Origin: Toxoplasma gondii ME49
Lineage: Eukaryota > Apicomplexa > Conoidasida > Eucoccidiorida > Sarcocystidae
Length of the DNA: 64,000 nucleotides
NCBI RefSeq assembly: GCF_000006565.2
Contig: NC_031475.1
Location: 1,385,535 to 1,449,534, forward strand
Direction of reading: 5' to 3'
Shown here: piece after piece, positions 40,862 through 53,576 of the stretch
Numbering within the stretch: the first letter of the stretch is position 1
Layout of the letters: each line of letters opens with the position of its first letter
Notes under the pieces: model-generated
The model's input: only the letters and a program-made list of their open reading frames with translations
What the model was told of the DNA's origin: nothing
Database searches by the model: none
Position numbers and translations under genes: made by a program

Positions 40862-43043
40862 ATGGCGAACAATGTACGCCATGTTTTCAGTGAACCTACA
40901 CCCCCGTGGAGTTGACATCCAAGCCAGCAGCTACCGACATTCTCTCACTCAGCCTATAAATAAATATTCAAATGTGTATATTGTACATATATATATATCC
41001 ATACATGTATATATACATGCATTTATATATATATATATATATAGATATAGAGATAGAGATATAAACACATGTATCTGTATGTATGTGTATCTTACACTTT
41101 TGACGAGAGGAAGAGTGAGGAATGAAGAAGGGGAAAAGAAGATAGTCACTTTTGACGAGAGGAAGAGTGAGGAATGAAGAAGGGGAAAGGAAGATAGTCA
41201 CTTTGCCGTCACGCGCAAGCGAAAACAACGCGTTTTTGCCCATCTCCATACGCCTCTTTGTCAGCGGGGATTTCTTCTGTGGTGCTGGCTCGAAGGTCCG
41301 AACTTCTCTTTCTGCTTCGGGTGTCTGTGCAGCTGGAGAGCATCTTCAAAGTCTTCGACAGCGACGGAGACGGAAAGTTGACCTGCATCGAAATGCACCA
41401 GGCCTTGGGCGCTTCCGGCTGCTCTCCGTCGTAAGACTTGCGAGACTTTTCCCCTCAGTTCTTTCCGTTTTTTACTTCTTCCGCGAGGGAACAGCGCCTC
41501 TGTGGAGACGTAGAGAGATGAAGAAGAGAAGAACGATCCAAGGACGCGAGCAAACCTGTCTGTGTAGACACCGCGCTTCGAGGTGCCTTTTCGCCTCACG
41601 CGCGTCGAGGGCTGGGCAGGAGAAACGTCTCGCTTTCAAGGCAGTTCTCTGGATCTCTCTGTCTCTCTTTCACAGCAGAACTGAGAGAAAGAGTGGACGT
41701 TTCCAGACAGAACAACAAAGTGGATCGACCCTCGTGTGCTTCTTCGTTACCGCGCTCCCCTCTCTTCTACACAAGCAACTGCCAAAAAATGTTCTCTCCA
41801 TCTATATCCATGTTTCTATCTATCGGTCTATCTATGTATCTATCTGTCTCTGTATATATGTATTTAACACTTATATCTCTCTGTGTGTATATCTGTAGGC
41901 AGATGCATGGTGCTATACATATATATACATATTTATATATATATGTATATATATGTATATATGTATGCAGAGAGGCCAAAAAGATCTATCGAGGAGCTGA
42001 TGTCGCTTCGTAGACGTCGCTAGATCGACAGGAGAGTCGAAAGAGAGATGTGTGAAAGCAGATGCGATGCGCATATACATACATATGTGTGTATGTACGT
42101 ATTTATTTGTATAGTTTTTCATGCAGAAAAGCGTGAGAGGTGACTCGCTGATGCGTGGAGCGTGTATTTGTCTGTCCAGGGTCGAGGAAGTGCAGGAGGC
42201 GGTGAAGGAGAAGGGAAGCGACACGGGAGACTTGGAGCAGTTCAAGGCTTTGTACGCTGCATACGCGAACAAGAAAGTCACTGCGTCAGAACTCGTCCCT
42301 CTCTTTTCCGTGAGGAGACTCTCAGAAACACCAGCTTGCGCAGAAGGAAGAGCCGTCGCGCGCTGAAAGGGGATCTCTGGAGAACACCGAAACTCGCGCC
42401 TGCACAAAGTCGCGAGAGGAGACAGGGAATGTCGCTTCTCGGAGTGCTGGTTGGAGAGGGAAAGCTTTTGCGGTGTATCTCAAAAAAGAGAGAACCAGCC
42501 GCAGAGCCGCAACTGTCTGCAGTGTTTGCGCGAGAAAGAAAATGGAGAAAGTGGAAGAAGCGCACGACAGAGAAGCAGAAGGAACCAGCGGCTTAGGGAG
42601 GAGAGACTGAAGGAGAGGAGAACAAGGAGGGAACGCGAGAAGAGAAAAGGGTACAACGGGGAAAGAGAAAAGAGGATGAGGAAGCGGCGAGTGAGGACGG
42701 CGAAGCAGCACGGTGTAACGCATGGGGAACCAGGAGGAAAGGGGGAAAAAAAGTCCGCGTCAAGACCTGCCAGCTGCGAGAGTTTGAACGAAGAAACGCC
42801 GGGTGACCGAGCGACTGTCTCAGGCGTTGTGTCTTTTTTTTTCTGCTTTTCCAGGTCGTCGACCCGGCGAAGAAGGGTGTGGTGGATGTGCGGTCTCTGA
42901 ACTATTTGTTGACGAACTTCAATGAGCGATTAACTCAGGCAGAGGCTGAGGAATTCATTCAAGGCATGCTCGGCCTCCCCAAGGAGGGCACAGTCCCCAT
43001 TCCCGACGTCGCCCAGAAAGTCGAGCAGCTGCAGAAAGTCTGA
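40862..43043 (+). CDS. EF-hand (calmodulin/light-chain-like) protein, four exons
   Basis: Exons 40862-40873, 41333-41430, 42180-42309 and 42855-43043 join in phase and give 142 residues, the usual length of calmodulin-like proteins. The first coding exon is only 12 bases (MANN) with a strong start context (CAAAATGGCG). One canonical calcium loop is present at residues 13-24 (DSDGDGKLTCIE, acidic at positions 1, 3, 5 and 12). The other EF-hand positions are degenerate: DPAKKGVVDVRSL keeps the spacing but lacks the ligand residues, and the second and fourth hands are recognisable only as helices (LNYLLTNFNERLTQAEAEEF). The layout suggests a myosin light chain or divergent calmodulin rather than a four-calcium sensor. 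A cytosolic or cytoskeletal adaptor role is inferred. Introns carry TA repeats and a 52-bp tandem duplication. Confidence 0.87.
41096..41199. repeat. 52-bp tandem duplication in EF-hand intron 1
   Basis: Two adjacent copies of a 52-base unit starting ACTTTTGACGAGAGG, at 41096-41147 and 41148-41199, differing at one base (GGGAAAAG against GGGAAAGG). A third partial start (ACTTTG) follows. The near-identity implies a recent duplication. It lies 130 bp before the splice acceptor at 41331. Confidence 0.9.
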
Positions 43044-43388
43044 CACCGTGGAGACTGGAACCAGAAGGAAGCCTCGCGCTGTCGCCATCTGGCGCACAAG
43101 CAGTCTGCGCCAGCGAGAGAGAAGAACGCGGAAGAAACGCGAGGCTGAAGAAGCGTGCGGCGTCTCGCGAGCGTGGAGGCCCAAAGAGAGGCGAGAGCTG
43201 ACGCAGGGTGAACGCAGAGGATGCTTTACAAAAGGCGCGGAAGTCGTCTTCGTCCCCACCCTCTCTCTCGCCCACTATTCAGTGCTGCATCAAACGACCC
43301 CTCATGCTTACTTCACACAACACTTATTCTCAGGAAAATTGAAAAAAAAGACGTCTCACTGTATGCATCTAAAAACATACATGTACAC

Positions 43389-43419
<31 letters not shown>

Positions 43420-44839
43420 CACGCGTATGCGTTTGAGTTCCTGATACACACTTAGAGCTAGCTATCTATTTATATATGCGTGTCTGTGTGTATGCGCAAA
43501 CATGATCTCACATATATATATATATATATATGTACTGGAAGGTATAAACACTTGCATGCATATATTTGTGCATTTAGGACGGTGCAGCATTTTACTTGCG
43601 TATGCATGCATTCTTTTTCTGACGCGCGTGAACGAATGGCGCGTTCTTGTCAAGGGAACTGGAAATTGCTGGGGAGACACGACGTCTGCGTTGTGGCTCG
43701 GAAGCCAGTCGGGAGCGACAAAGATATCCCCGAACTTCTTCGGTGCGACGAGCGACTGAAGAAAAGGACTTTTTTCCTTCTCGGGTGAGGATGTCAAAAA
43801 GTTCAGAAAAAGAGAAGAGCTTCTCTTGTACACATCGCAGCGGGTGGAACAGAGAAGAGGCGAATCGGACGTGCTATGGAAAATCGCGCGTTTCGCGAAA
43901 GTGCGCTCCCCAAACGGTGAGAAACCTTTGCCTTCTTATGAATAACTCGACGCCTTTGCTGTCTCTCCACTCTCCGCGCTTGCCGGAGTGTGGAGAGACA
44001 TGGGTCTTTTTTCACCTCTGGGGGAGTTTCGGCTAACAGGACAGATGCTTGCGAATTTTCTCGGTTTCAGACTGAGATGTTCTTTTTTCGATTCATTTCC
44101 AAGCGCGAGAGGGAAGCCTCGCAGTGTACAGACACCCGGATTCGCCAGTGCTCCTGAGAACGTTTAGAGTCAAGCAGAGCAGCTACTCGTTCCGCAAAGC
44201 AGGCACAGTCTTCTTTCACCGCATGAACTGCGGAGATCTACAGCTTCCAGGCAGCAGAGACATTTCCAAAATGTCGCATCTGCCGACGACTCCCGGGCCA
44301 GTATTAACGCGTGAAGAAACTGGGGAAAGCGAATTCCTCTTTCTTTCCTCGCACTCCATGAAATATCTCAAGAGTCTCCGCACATCAAAAAAACCATATA
44401 CATACATATATACATATATATATATATACATATATATATATATGCACTGGATGTATCTATATATGTGATACGTACAGCAAAATATGTTTATAGGAGTGTA
44501 GGCGCTTCAGCGCACAGACACCGAATCACAGAAATCCTTAGAAGCTCATTCGTCGTTCTAGCACCTCTCTCCATCTATCGATCTATTCGCAATCCCTCTC
44601 TATTTACCTATCCATATGCATATATATATATATATATGCATATATGCATATATATATGTATATGGACAAATGCATGTATATGTGCAAGAAAGTGCGTCAG
44701 TGTGGGTGAGAGTTGTTCACGAGTTGGACTCGTTCGGCATGAAGAGAGATTTGACAGAGGAGCGTTTTCGTTTCTCACGAAGATTGGGAAGCAGCGCATG
44801 CAGAAAAACCGCGTTGCCTCCGTAGGAAGGGAAGGTTCT
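43044..44839. other. convergent intergenic region, TA repeats
   Basis: This separates the 3' ends of the EF-hand gene (+) and the AP2-domain gene (-). TA tracts lie at about 43388-43425, 43511-43531, 44398-44465 and 44618-44660, and a palindrome variant at 44123-44136. No gene is supported. Confidence 0.5.
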
Positions 44840-47800
44840 TCACTTTTCCTTCACGAGACGCATGCGAGGTCCGAGGCCGGTCGCCTCCACCTTTTTCATC
44901 TCCGCCTGTCTTTCAATTGCGAGTTTTCTTGCTTCCTCAAAGCCGTGGAAGTCTGCTCCGAATCCGCGAGACACGCAGCGACCCTCTTCGTCGACGAAGC
45001 GACATATCCAGCTCCCCGTCACTTGATCAAAGGTCACACCTGAGAAAAAGGAAAAATCGGCGAAAATAAGAAAAAATGGGGGGCCTCGCGTAGGCGTGAA
45101 GCGAGGGAAAATCTGACAAGACCACGCTTGCCTCTCTCTCTACTCAAAAGTATTAAAATTGCATCCATATATATATATATATATATATATGTATACAGAT
45201 AGTTGCACCTTGCAGATAAAGAGTTACTTACACTACAGGTAGATATGTACAGGCGCACAGAACGTATATATAGTCCCATAAATATATATATATATATGTA
45301 ACTATATGTAGATATACCGAAATGATTGTATATGCGTTTATGCATGCGAATGGAGTTGCAAGGGCAGTCGAGCGCTCCTGACGCACCGTCCACTCCGGAG
45401 GAGAATGTCGGCTTCTCCAGCTTGCCTTCGAGCTGCGGAAAAAATTCATAAAATCAAGGAAAGGGAGAAGGAGGAAGGCGCAGAAGAAAGAGAGATGTTT
45501 TCACGTTGTAATTTCACTCGAAAGACTGAACATCGTAAGAGTGGAAGGCTAAAAAGACAACCCAGGAAGAAAGCGGAGAGCCGTCTACACTTTCTCGCAG
45601 GCAGAAAGAGACAAGAATCACGAGAGAGCTGCGGAAAGGGAAGAAGAGAGAGAGACAGATGAAGACACGCGTAGTTAGAGGCCGAGAAACGAGTGAAGAG
45701 AAGGAGCGAGAGTCCGAAACAGAGAGAGGTGAGGAGACAGTTAGAGAATGAAACAAACGACGCTGGAGAGACAGAGAAGCAAGATGCAAATCTAGACACA
45801 CAGGAAGAGACAGACCTGGAAACCGAGAGGCAGATGTAATTCGAGATGCCGAGAGAACGATGAAGCGAACTGTATTTGGAGGAGACTTTTGCGCATTGTG
45901 CTCTCCTAGAGAAAGCGCGCCTCTCACCTTCATTTGTTCAAGAAACAGCAAGGCCTCGCGCTTCGCTCTCGCAATGCCGAACTTTTTGACGGGGAACGGC
46001 TTGGCGGATTTCTTCAAATTTTCGTAAAAATAAACTTCCCACGCTTCGTTCAGCGGCTCCCAGATCACAAATGGATGCGGGGACTCGAAGTAGCTCGGGT
46101 GTATAGACACCTCCTTCGGCCGCGCTGCATGCACTGGCCTGAATCTGCGAAGCGCATAAAGGCAGCAGTCACCTCGTGAGGCGAGAAAAGCCATGAAGCG
46201 GAAGAGGGAAGAAGGGATCAGCCAAGGAAGGAAAGTACAACCTGAGCGAGGCGCTCAAGAATAACAAAGCAAGACAGGTAAATCGAAGAAAAGAGAGAAG
46301 AAAGACAAATGTGCAAAGGAATCCAAAAGTGGACGCGACGAAAAGAAACGAGGAGTGCGGAAAGAGGAGGAGTTCACAAATATGCAGAGAGGACAACAGC
46401 TAAGACAAGGAAGTCTGAAATCTGTCCAAGTCTCGCTGCGAAGAACCCAGGAAACTTCCTCTTTCAAAACTATAAAACTCGTATATAACGAAAATATATA
46501 GATATAGATATACATATACGTATACATATATATATATATATATTTGTACGCATATCTGAATCCATGTATGGACGCAGTTGTGCATGGCCATAGGAGAAGC
46601 ACCCGAGGTAGTACGGTCGCCTTTTCTCTTTCTCTGTGTCACACTCGGCGAGGCTTCTGCTGGAAGAGACGTTTTCTGTCTGTCCAGCGCGTTTAGAATG
46701 GAAGGCCTCACGCCGTGAATCGAAGACAGGCGTGTATTCGTGCTTGTGTCATTGACATGTCAAGGAAATGTCGGCAACAGCAAACGTTGAAATTTCGGAC
46801 TAGTCGAGAAAGAAGTTCTCTAAAAAACCGATGTCGGTCAGGCTGCGCCACGCTGCGTGCTACGCACCCTCTCTCAGAGAAAACGACCCCAGGACGCGGG
46901 AGGTGCCGACCATTCTTAGATCTGAGACGTCGCTTGTTCGAGTGACAACGCGAGAGTTTTCAAAAAACGTTCTTGCACCCTCACCTGTTCGCGCTGACCG
47001 CGCGGAAGGAGTTACCGATGCCCCACTGAAAGACAAATTGAATCATGCCCTCCCGCTGTCTGTACACCTTGGGTTCTCCGTCCTCAGCTTCCGCCGCGGT
47101 TTCGCTTGCCTCCTCGCTGTCCTTCTCTTCGGACTTCTCTCTCTGGCACTTTGCAGCGGCTCCGTTTGTCGACCTCTCCTCTTCTCTCCGGGTGTCGTCG
47201 TCGCGTCGTCTCGCCTGTTCCGCTTCGTCTATGTTTCTCGCTGCAACTGGTTCTGCTTCGTGAGCGCAAGACAACTGTCTGGTCTGAGAGAAAATCGCAT
47301 AGAGAGAAGCGCCACTGGCCCCGGAAGCCGAAGCGACGCTCTCCCGCGCACCGCTGCGAGGTGTAGGTACACCGCCCGCGGCCGCGGCGGGAGCGCTCTT
47401 TCCGTCTCTCTCTCTGCTTCTCGTGCATTTCTCGAGGACGGAAGAAGACGGAGAACGGTGAGAGAAAGACGAGGAAGAATGCACGCGACCTCGTGCACAA
47501 CCAGACGAAGCGGGAGCGCTCGAAAAGTCTTTGAAAACACTCAAGAACCCCCGGGACTCGCCAGGGGGGGCGGGCGGCATGTGACATGCTTGAGGAAAAG
47601 TACGGGAAGTGGCGAGGCCGACGGGGAAGTTCGCAGCAAAAGAGGAGAGAATAAAACTGGAGGAGAGAGACGCGGAAGTCCCCGAAGCGCGCGCCAGCGA
47701 AAGACGCGGCTGCGGTGCGTAGAGCGCCTGACCAGCAATGCGCCAAGTTGGACGCTCGGGTGTACGTACACCTGAGCAGAGGCGTCGAGTCACACGCTGT

Positions 47801-48228
47801 CGACACGAGGGCTGAGGCACCACACCGGGTGCCCTGCGTTTTGGACAGACAGTAGTCTGGAGATCTCTTGAGGACGTTTTTTCTCCCGCGTTCTTCCTGC
47901 TGCGGTCGCTCTGTCGCGCGGCGCATGCAGATGTAGAGTCTTCGACAGGGACGAGAGGAGCGGCGGGAGCGAGGAGAGAACGAGAAGGTCGACAAAAGAC
48001 GACGCTCGCGGAAGACAAGCGGCGGAGGGAGAGAGCAGACTGGCTAGAACGGCGAGAAGCACGGAGAGAACTGTGGAGAGAAGAAGACCAGAGAAAAAGC
48101 GAGGAAGGACAGCGAGGAGGATATGAGAAAGCAGATGGGATGGACAGAGCGAAAGGGGAGAGACGCAGCGAGGACCAGCGGCTCGACCGAGTCAGGCTCG
48201 CGGCCCCCGCCGGGCTTGGAGACGTCAT
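44840..48228 (-). CDS. protein with two AP2-type domains, probably mitochondrial (four exons)
   Basis: Exons 48228-46985, 46144-45928, 45432-45387 and 45039-44840 join in phase (2, 0, 1) to give 568 residues. The last 150 residues contain two AP2-like units: IWEPLNEAWEVYFYENLKKS...PVKKFGIARAKREALLFL, and SGVDGVTFDQVTGSWICRFV...FHGFEEARKLAIERQ, the latter matching the ApiAP2 pattern GVxxDxxxxxW...GFEEARxLAI. The N-terminus from the ATG at 48228 (MTSPSPAGAASLTRSSRW...) runs about 90 residues with many Arg, Ser and Leu and essentially no acidic residues, a typical mitochondrial presequence. The middle is low-complexity. AP2 proteins are usually nuclear transcription factors in this phylum, but AP2-domain proteins have been found as structural parts of the divergent apicomplexan mitoribosome; that role would fit. 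The start is chosen on the presequence; the frame is open further upstream. Confidence 0.75.
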
Positions 48229-50797
48229 TGCGAGTTTTCGGGTGTATGTACACCGCACATCAGAGCGAACGCGTGGAGACGCTCGGCTTCTCTGATTGCA
48301 CAGCTGCGAGAAAAGAGACCTCTGTATTGCCTGACTGGGCTGCTTCCGGCGGAATGCCTCGCGACTTGGAGGAGACAAGCTGCATGCATTCACAGGGAAA
48401 ACGCTACCGGTCACATCTCGGAGTGCAGACGGCGGATTCGGACAGAATCGCGAAGGAGCATCGTCAGGGGAAGAGTTGAGAGGCGGAACAGAGAATGGCA
48501 GTGTGTTTGTCGCCTTTCCTCTGCAACGACGCCCGCATGTGCGCTGCGAGAAAAGAGACCTCTGCCTTCGAGTTAACGGCGCGCGAATCGCAGAGGCGAG
48601 CCACCAGGAACCCCCTCTCGTGGAAGGACGCTGACCACGGGGAATTCGGAACACGAAGATGGAAGAGGAAACAAGAAAAGAAATCGCAGAGACGCGGGAC
48701 CGGAACAGAACGGACGAAAGGCGAGACCGGACAGCGGCGAAAAGACACGCCACGCAGAGCCCAACGCGGTGTACATACACTCGACGACCGGCTTTTTTCG
48801 GTGCATGCGCCGGGGATGTGTAAAAAGCAAAGGACGGTCGAACGGCGATTTCAGAGAAACTACCCCACTCGCGTCTGCAAGGATTTGTAAGGACGAAGAT
48901 GACAGAGCAGTGTGTCGGAAGCCAGCCTGTTTGGTTCCTCGAGGTCATCTCGGTGCGTCTCGCCGCGGAAAAAGCTCCGCAGTGAAATAATTCTTGGAAC
49001 ACCCAGACGTCAGAAAACGTACAGACGCATGCAGCTGGTTTTATAAGAGAAGTTTTACAAGAGAACTGAGATGCAGCGCCGTTTGTCGACAAGGTGCGAG
49101 TCTCCCTTTTCTTTTCAGTGCCATGTCCAACGTCCGTCGCGTCCCCAACGGTGCCCAGAGCCCATTTGGAGGATCAGGAAGCAAGCTAGGAGACCTGAAA
49201 ACCATCTTCTTCATTCTTCCAGCTTTTCCGTTCAGAGACAACGGATCTGTGGTTCTTCTTTATCGGCGCGGAACTGGATTTGGTCGCGTCTGACCGAGGG
49301 AAGCACTCGCTCTCTGTAGGCGCGACGAAGCAGGAGAGGCGGTTGCCGTTTTTTCGCGCCGTAACGAAAGACAAAGGAACTTGCTTATCCACCGAATCAG
49401 AAGCAGCTTCAAACAGGAAAGTCGGTCACGTATGCGTGTTGTTTACTCGTAGAGCCACTCTGCGAGAATCTCCCCGTCAGCTGTCTTGCGAGCGTCAATG
49501 TATTTTTGCACTGAGAAGACCAAGGAAAGCTGGACTCTCTCGCTCAGAATGTGGAGGAAAAACTGGAGTGTACGCACCCTGGAAACGCGGAAGAAGGAAG
49601 TTAAGCGGAGGAAGCTGGAACAGACACGCGGCTCAGAGTCGAAGCGAAGCGACAAACAGAGGGGAAAAAGGGAGGGAGAAAGAGAGAGAAAGAGAGTTGT
49701 GGTGACAGATAAGTAGAGTGAGAGAGGAGAAGCTAGAGAGAAAGAGAGTGACTGAGTGAAGCGAAGACAGAAGCCCAGAGAATCAGAGAGAACTGTTCAG
49801 GAGAGGAGGACTGAAAGGAACAGACAGGATGTCTTTGTCCAGGAAAGTCTCGGACACAAAGAACGCATTTTTTGCATGCACGCTTCATTTATGTTGTTTC
49901 TGGAGACATCGTTGCTGGACAAGCAGAACGTTTCCTCTGTCCAGTCGAGCTGTGCATACACTCCGGAGAACCCCCCGACGACACAACACTAGCGCTTGTG
50001 GCTCTGAAAAGATTGCTTCCTCCCGTAGTGCGCGAAAAACGCCGAAAAAGAGATCTCGAACAGGCTTCTTGGCACTCAACAGAAAGAAGGGAGAGCTCAA
50101 CGAAACGCGACATTGAAAAGCATTTATCCAGCTGGGCCGAATAAAAAGTTATTTCGTTTTGAGTGAATTTCCTTTTTGTACATGAAGCGCGGTAAGAGTG
50201 GTGGGATACTCGGTCGCAAGCGCATCACTGCATGCTTGAATCCTCCACCCTTCCTGCGCAGGTGCATTTTTTAACAGAGCTCGAATTCAACCATCCTGGC
50301 TCAACAGGCGACTGCAGAGATCGAGTGTACACGCACCACACACACCCTGGAACTGCATGCGTCCCCGTGACTGTGGAGAGCAGACCAAAAGCGAGAAGCA
50401 CCGCTTTCGTGTCACCTCGAAAAAACTCGGAACTTTTTTCTTCAAAAAACGAAAACCCCAGATCTAAAACTCAGTGCGAAAAAGGGAAAGCAAGCACACG
50501 CCCTTCTCTTTCGACTCTCCAGTTGCTCTTCTCCCCCCGCTTCCTTCGACCTCCCTGTCTCTTCTTCATCTCTTCCTTTCTCTCCACGTCATGCTCTTTC
50601 TGTTTCTCCTTTCCTCTCCCTCCTTCTCTTCTCTCTCTGACGCTTCTCGCCACTCTCGCGTCTGCCCATCTTCTCCTCGCCTCCGTCTTTTTCAGAGACG
50701 AGCGGACAAGAGGAAACGGTTCGAGAAGAGAGGAGAGAGTTCCAAGCCTTGAATTCAGGCGTCGAAGGGGAGAGGCGCCTCCACTGTGAAGCACCGA
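48229..50797. other. intergenic region upstream of AP2-domain gene
   Basis: Contains the AP2 gene 5' UTR/promoter and the 3' flank of the RING gene. A 22-bp direct repeat (GCTGCGAGAAAAGAGACCTC, plus TG) occurs at 48303-48324 and 48543-48564. Palindrome copies lie at 48241-48254 and 48769-48782. A purine-rich stretch at about 49660-49800 precedes the RING 3' side. No supported gene. Confidence 0.45.
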
Positions 50798-52700
50798 TTA
50801 GCCTGAGGGGAGGAGCATGCGCGTGAGTTCGAAGCGACAGAGAGGACAAGTTGATTTTTCCTGAACGCAAGCAAGCAAAAACATCGAGAAATGAATCCGA
50901 GTGCAGTGTGCCCCGTTTTTTTTCACAGCGAAATCAACTGGGCGAAAGGAGACAAAAGTCGAATTTCTAACTCTCTCGGAAATACAAAGAGAACCGTCTT
51001 CAGTCTCGTTCATCTCTCTGCACTTATACATACATACATATATATATATATATATGTGAAGGTCTCTCCGCATGAATAAATAAGTATCCATAAAAACACT
51101 ATAGCTACATTTTTAGACGTCTGCCACTGCGTCTGTTTTTGTCTCGTTCCTCTATTCCTCTCTTGTTCCTGCGCTTGTTCACTTTTCTCTGTGGGCGCTC
51201 GCTCTGTTCTTGGCGCGTTTCCTCGCCGGTGTACCTCGCTCTTTCTCTGTCTCTGCGCGCACCCATCTCTTCGCGAGGTTCGCTCTCGAGTGACCTGGCG
51301 CCGAGTCCCCTCCTCCCTGCGCGCCTCCTGCAGAGACTCTCTCGCCGGCAAGAACTTGTCTTTCGCGACGGGCGCTTTGTTAGGGATACCCCAGTGTGCG
51401 AAACGATTCGCGTTTCTCGCTTGTGCAAAGATTCTCCGAAAAGAAGAAGTTTGCAGTTCTTCCTACCTGAATCCACCGTCGCAGACAGCTGGTGTGGAAG
51501 GCGTGCATGCAGGGGAGGCGACGCAGGCTGAAGACAGAAAAGACGACGCAGGTTGATCTTCTGCAACGCGGAATGAAAGCCGCGGACGAGAAAAAACTCT
51601 CTGCGTGTCTGCTCTCACCCCCACGGCGAGACGCCGGACCAACAGCTCTTCTCTGTCTATGTGTGATAATTTCCGCGTACCTTTCAGACACCGCATATTC
51701 TCCCATGCAAATGCAACAGTCGAACGCGCCTTCCTCTGTTTCTGCGTCTTGTTCTCCTTCTTCAGCTGTCTCCTCCTGCGTTGTCTCTGCGTCTTGTTCT
51801 CCTTCTTCAGCTGTCTCCTCCTGCGTTGTCTCTGCGTCTTGTTCTCCTTCTTCAGCTGTCTCCTCCTGCGTTGTCTCTGCGTCTTGTTCTCCTTCTTCAG
51901 CTGTCTCCTCCTGCGTTGTCTCTGCGTCTTGTTCTCCTTCTTCAGCTGTCTCCTCCTGCGCTGTCTCTGAGTCCCTGCGCGAAGCGAGACCAGATGAGGG
52001 CAGAGGGAGGCTGAACGCGCGGTGTCTCCTCCGTCGCTTCACCATCGCGAAACGTTCGCACATCTCGCGCGAGACTGTCTCCTCCGGGAGGAAGTCGAAG
52101 AGCACCTGGAGAGAGAAAAGCGAGAGACAACTGAAGTGCCAACAAGTGACGACGCCTTTGCCTCTCTCGCCGGAAAAACAAAGAAGAAACATGACGGCGA
52201 GGCCGAAGCGATCTCTGCATGCAGCGACCTCTTACTGGGTCAGAGAGACGGAGAGAGGGAGGAAGACCGGACGGACAGAGGAGAGACAGCGGAAAGACGC
52301 AGACTGGGAGGAGAACGGCGAAGTGAAGAGAGCAAGAATCGCGGTGTAACGACCGAGAGAGAGCCACCAAGAGAGGAACTCCCTCTCTTCCTGTTTCCCC
52401 CTCACTTTCTCCGATACGCACATACACAAACACACATATACAGAGAAAACACACACGCGAAAATATAGGACCCACAAAATACAAATAAATACACATACAT
52501 AAACCAATGCATGCGCATCGAAGTCATGTAATTCCCTAGGACTCACTTCTCCTCACATTTTCTACAGTGACGCGATGCATACAAGCGCAAATGTGCAGAT
52601 AAAAAGAAATAAATTCATCTACATACTTCTGAAAGGAGCTTGAACAAAGGCATACATGTGCAGATGCAAGCAAATGAATCCCCAAGTATATACATATACA

Positions 52701-52740
<40 letters not shown>

Positions 52741-53386
52741 GATTTATCTGCAGTATGTCTAGCCTCACATCGATCAACGAGGACGCGGGATATGTGACGA
52801 CGGAGTGGACGGAGGCAGTGGAGTCAACACTGGGGGCGTCTCTTCCGACGATTTGTTGAATGTTTGTTCTTCTGAGTGCTGAGACTTCTCGCCGTTCGAA
52901 ATCCATCCTCGAGAGTTCGCTTCCCGGAAGTCTTTGTCTCGCAAAGTTCGCATCTTCGCTTCCATGCACGTATTCGAGCGCGGCGCTTTCCATAGCATCA
53001 GAGTCTCGTCGGCGAACATCCGCGCGTCGCCAGAGACGTTCATTCTCCTCTTCTCGCCTGACCTGGTGCGGTTCGCGGTCCTCTCCCCTCGCGTCGACTC
53101 CGACACCGGCGCGCGCTTCTCTGTTCGCCGCTGCCCGAGGGGAGAGAGAAGAAGAAGCGGAGAAGAAAGTGGAGAAACGGAGCGAGGGACCAGCGGAAGA
53201 AACTGCGGGGAATGCTCGTCCCAGGGAAGGCGGAGACACTCCAGAAGGGGAGGTCTGCTCCTCATGCAACTCGGGTGTACGCACACCCGACGTCCAACTC
53301 CGGAAAGACGTCGAGCGCAGAGGAGTCGCACCTGAGGCCTCTGCGACATTCTCACCTAGCGCCAAGAGAGGCCAAGAAGAAAGCAT
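50798..53386 (-). CDS. RING-H2 E3 ubiquitin ligase-like protein (four exons)
   Basis: Exons 53386-52769, 52105-51681, 51527-51467 and 50860-50798 join in phase (0, 2, 0) and give 388 residues. The C-terminal RING-H2 is complete across three exons: CCICMGEYAVSE, then LRRLPCMHAFHTSCLRRWIQ, then CPLCRFEL, the C3-H2-C3 zinc pattern of E3 ligases that bind an E2. Just before it an acidic 15-residue unit (TTQEETAEEGEQDAE) is repeated five times, encoded by a 45-bp tandem repeat. The N-terminal exon is Ser/Arg-rich and has no recognised domain; no transmembrane segment is evident, so it is probably soluble. The start is the ATG at 53386, but the frame is open upstream and a 5' exon is possible. An ER- or membrane-linked E3 cannot be excluded. 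Substrate unknown. Confidence 0.82.
51741..51965. repeat. 45-bp tandem repeat, five copies, coding
   Basis: Five head-to-tail copies of a 45-base unit beginning TCTGCGTCTTGTTCTCCTTC, in register with the codons of the RING gene, so each encodes 15 acidic residues. Copies are nearly identical (the last has one change). Copy number is likely polymorphic. Confidence 0.95.
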
Positions 53387-53576
53387 GCGGTTGCCGGAAG
53401 TCGGTGTACGAAAAGGAGAAAGCTGAAGGCCAGGAGCTGAGCAAACGGGCGCTTGCGGCGAGCTGAAAAAACAAAAAAAAGACAGTCGGTCCTCTTCAGG
53501 TGTCTCTCTGTCACCTCCACACCCGCAGGTCAAGGCTCAAAACATCACAGCTGGGCATACACCTCAAAGATGTATA

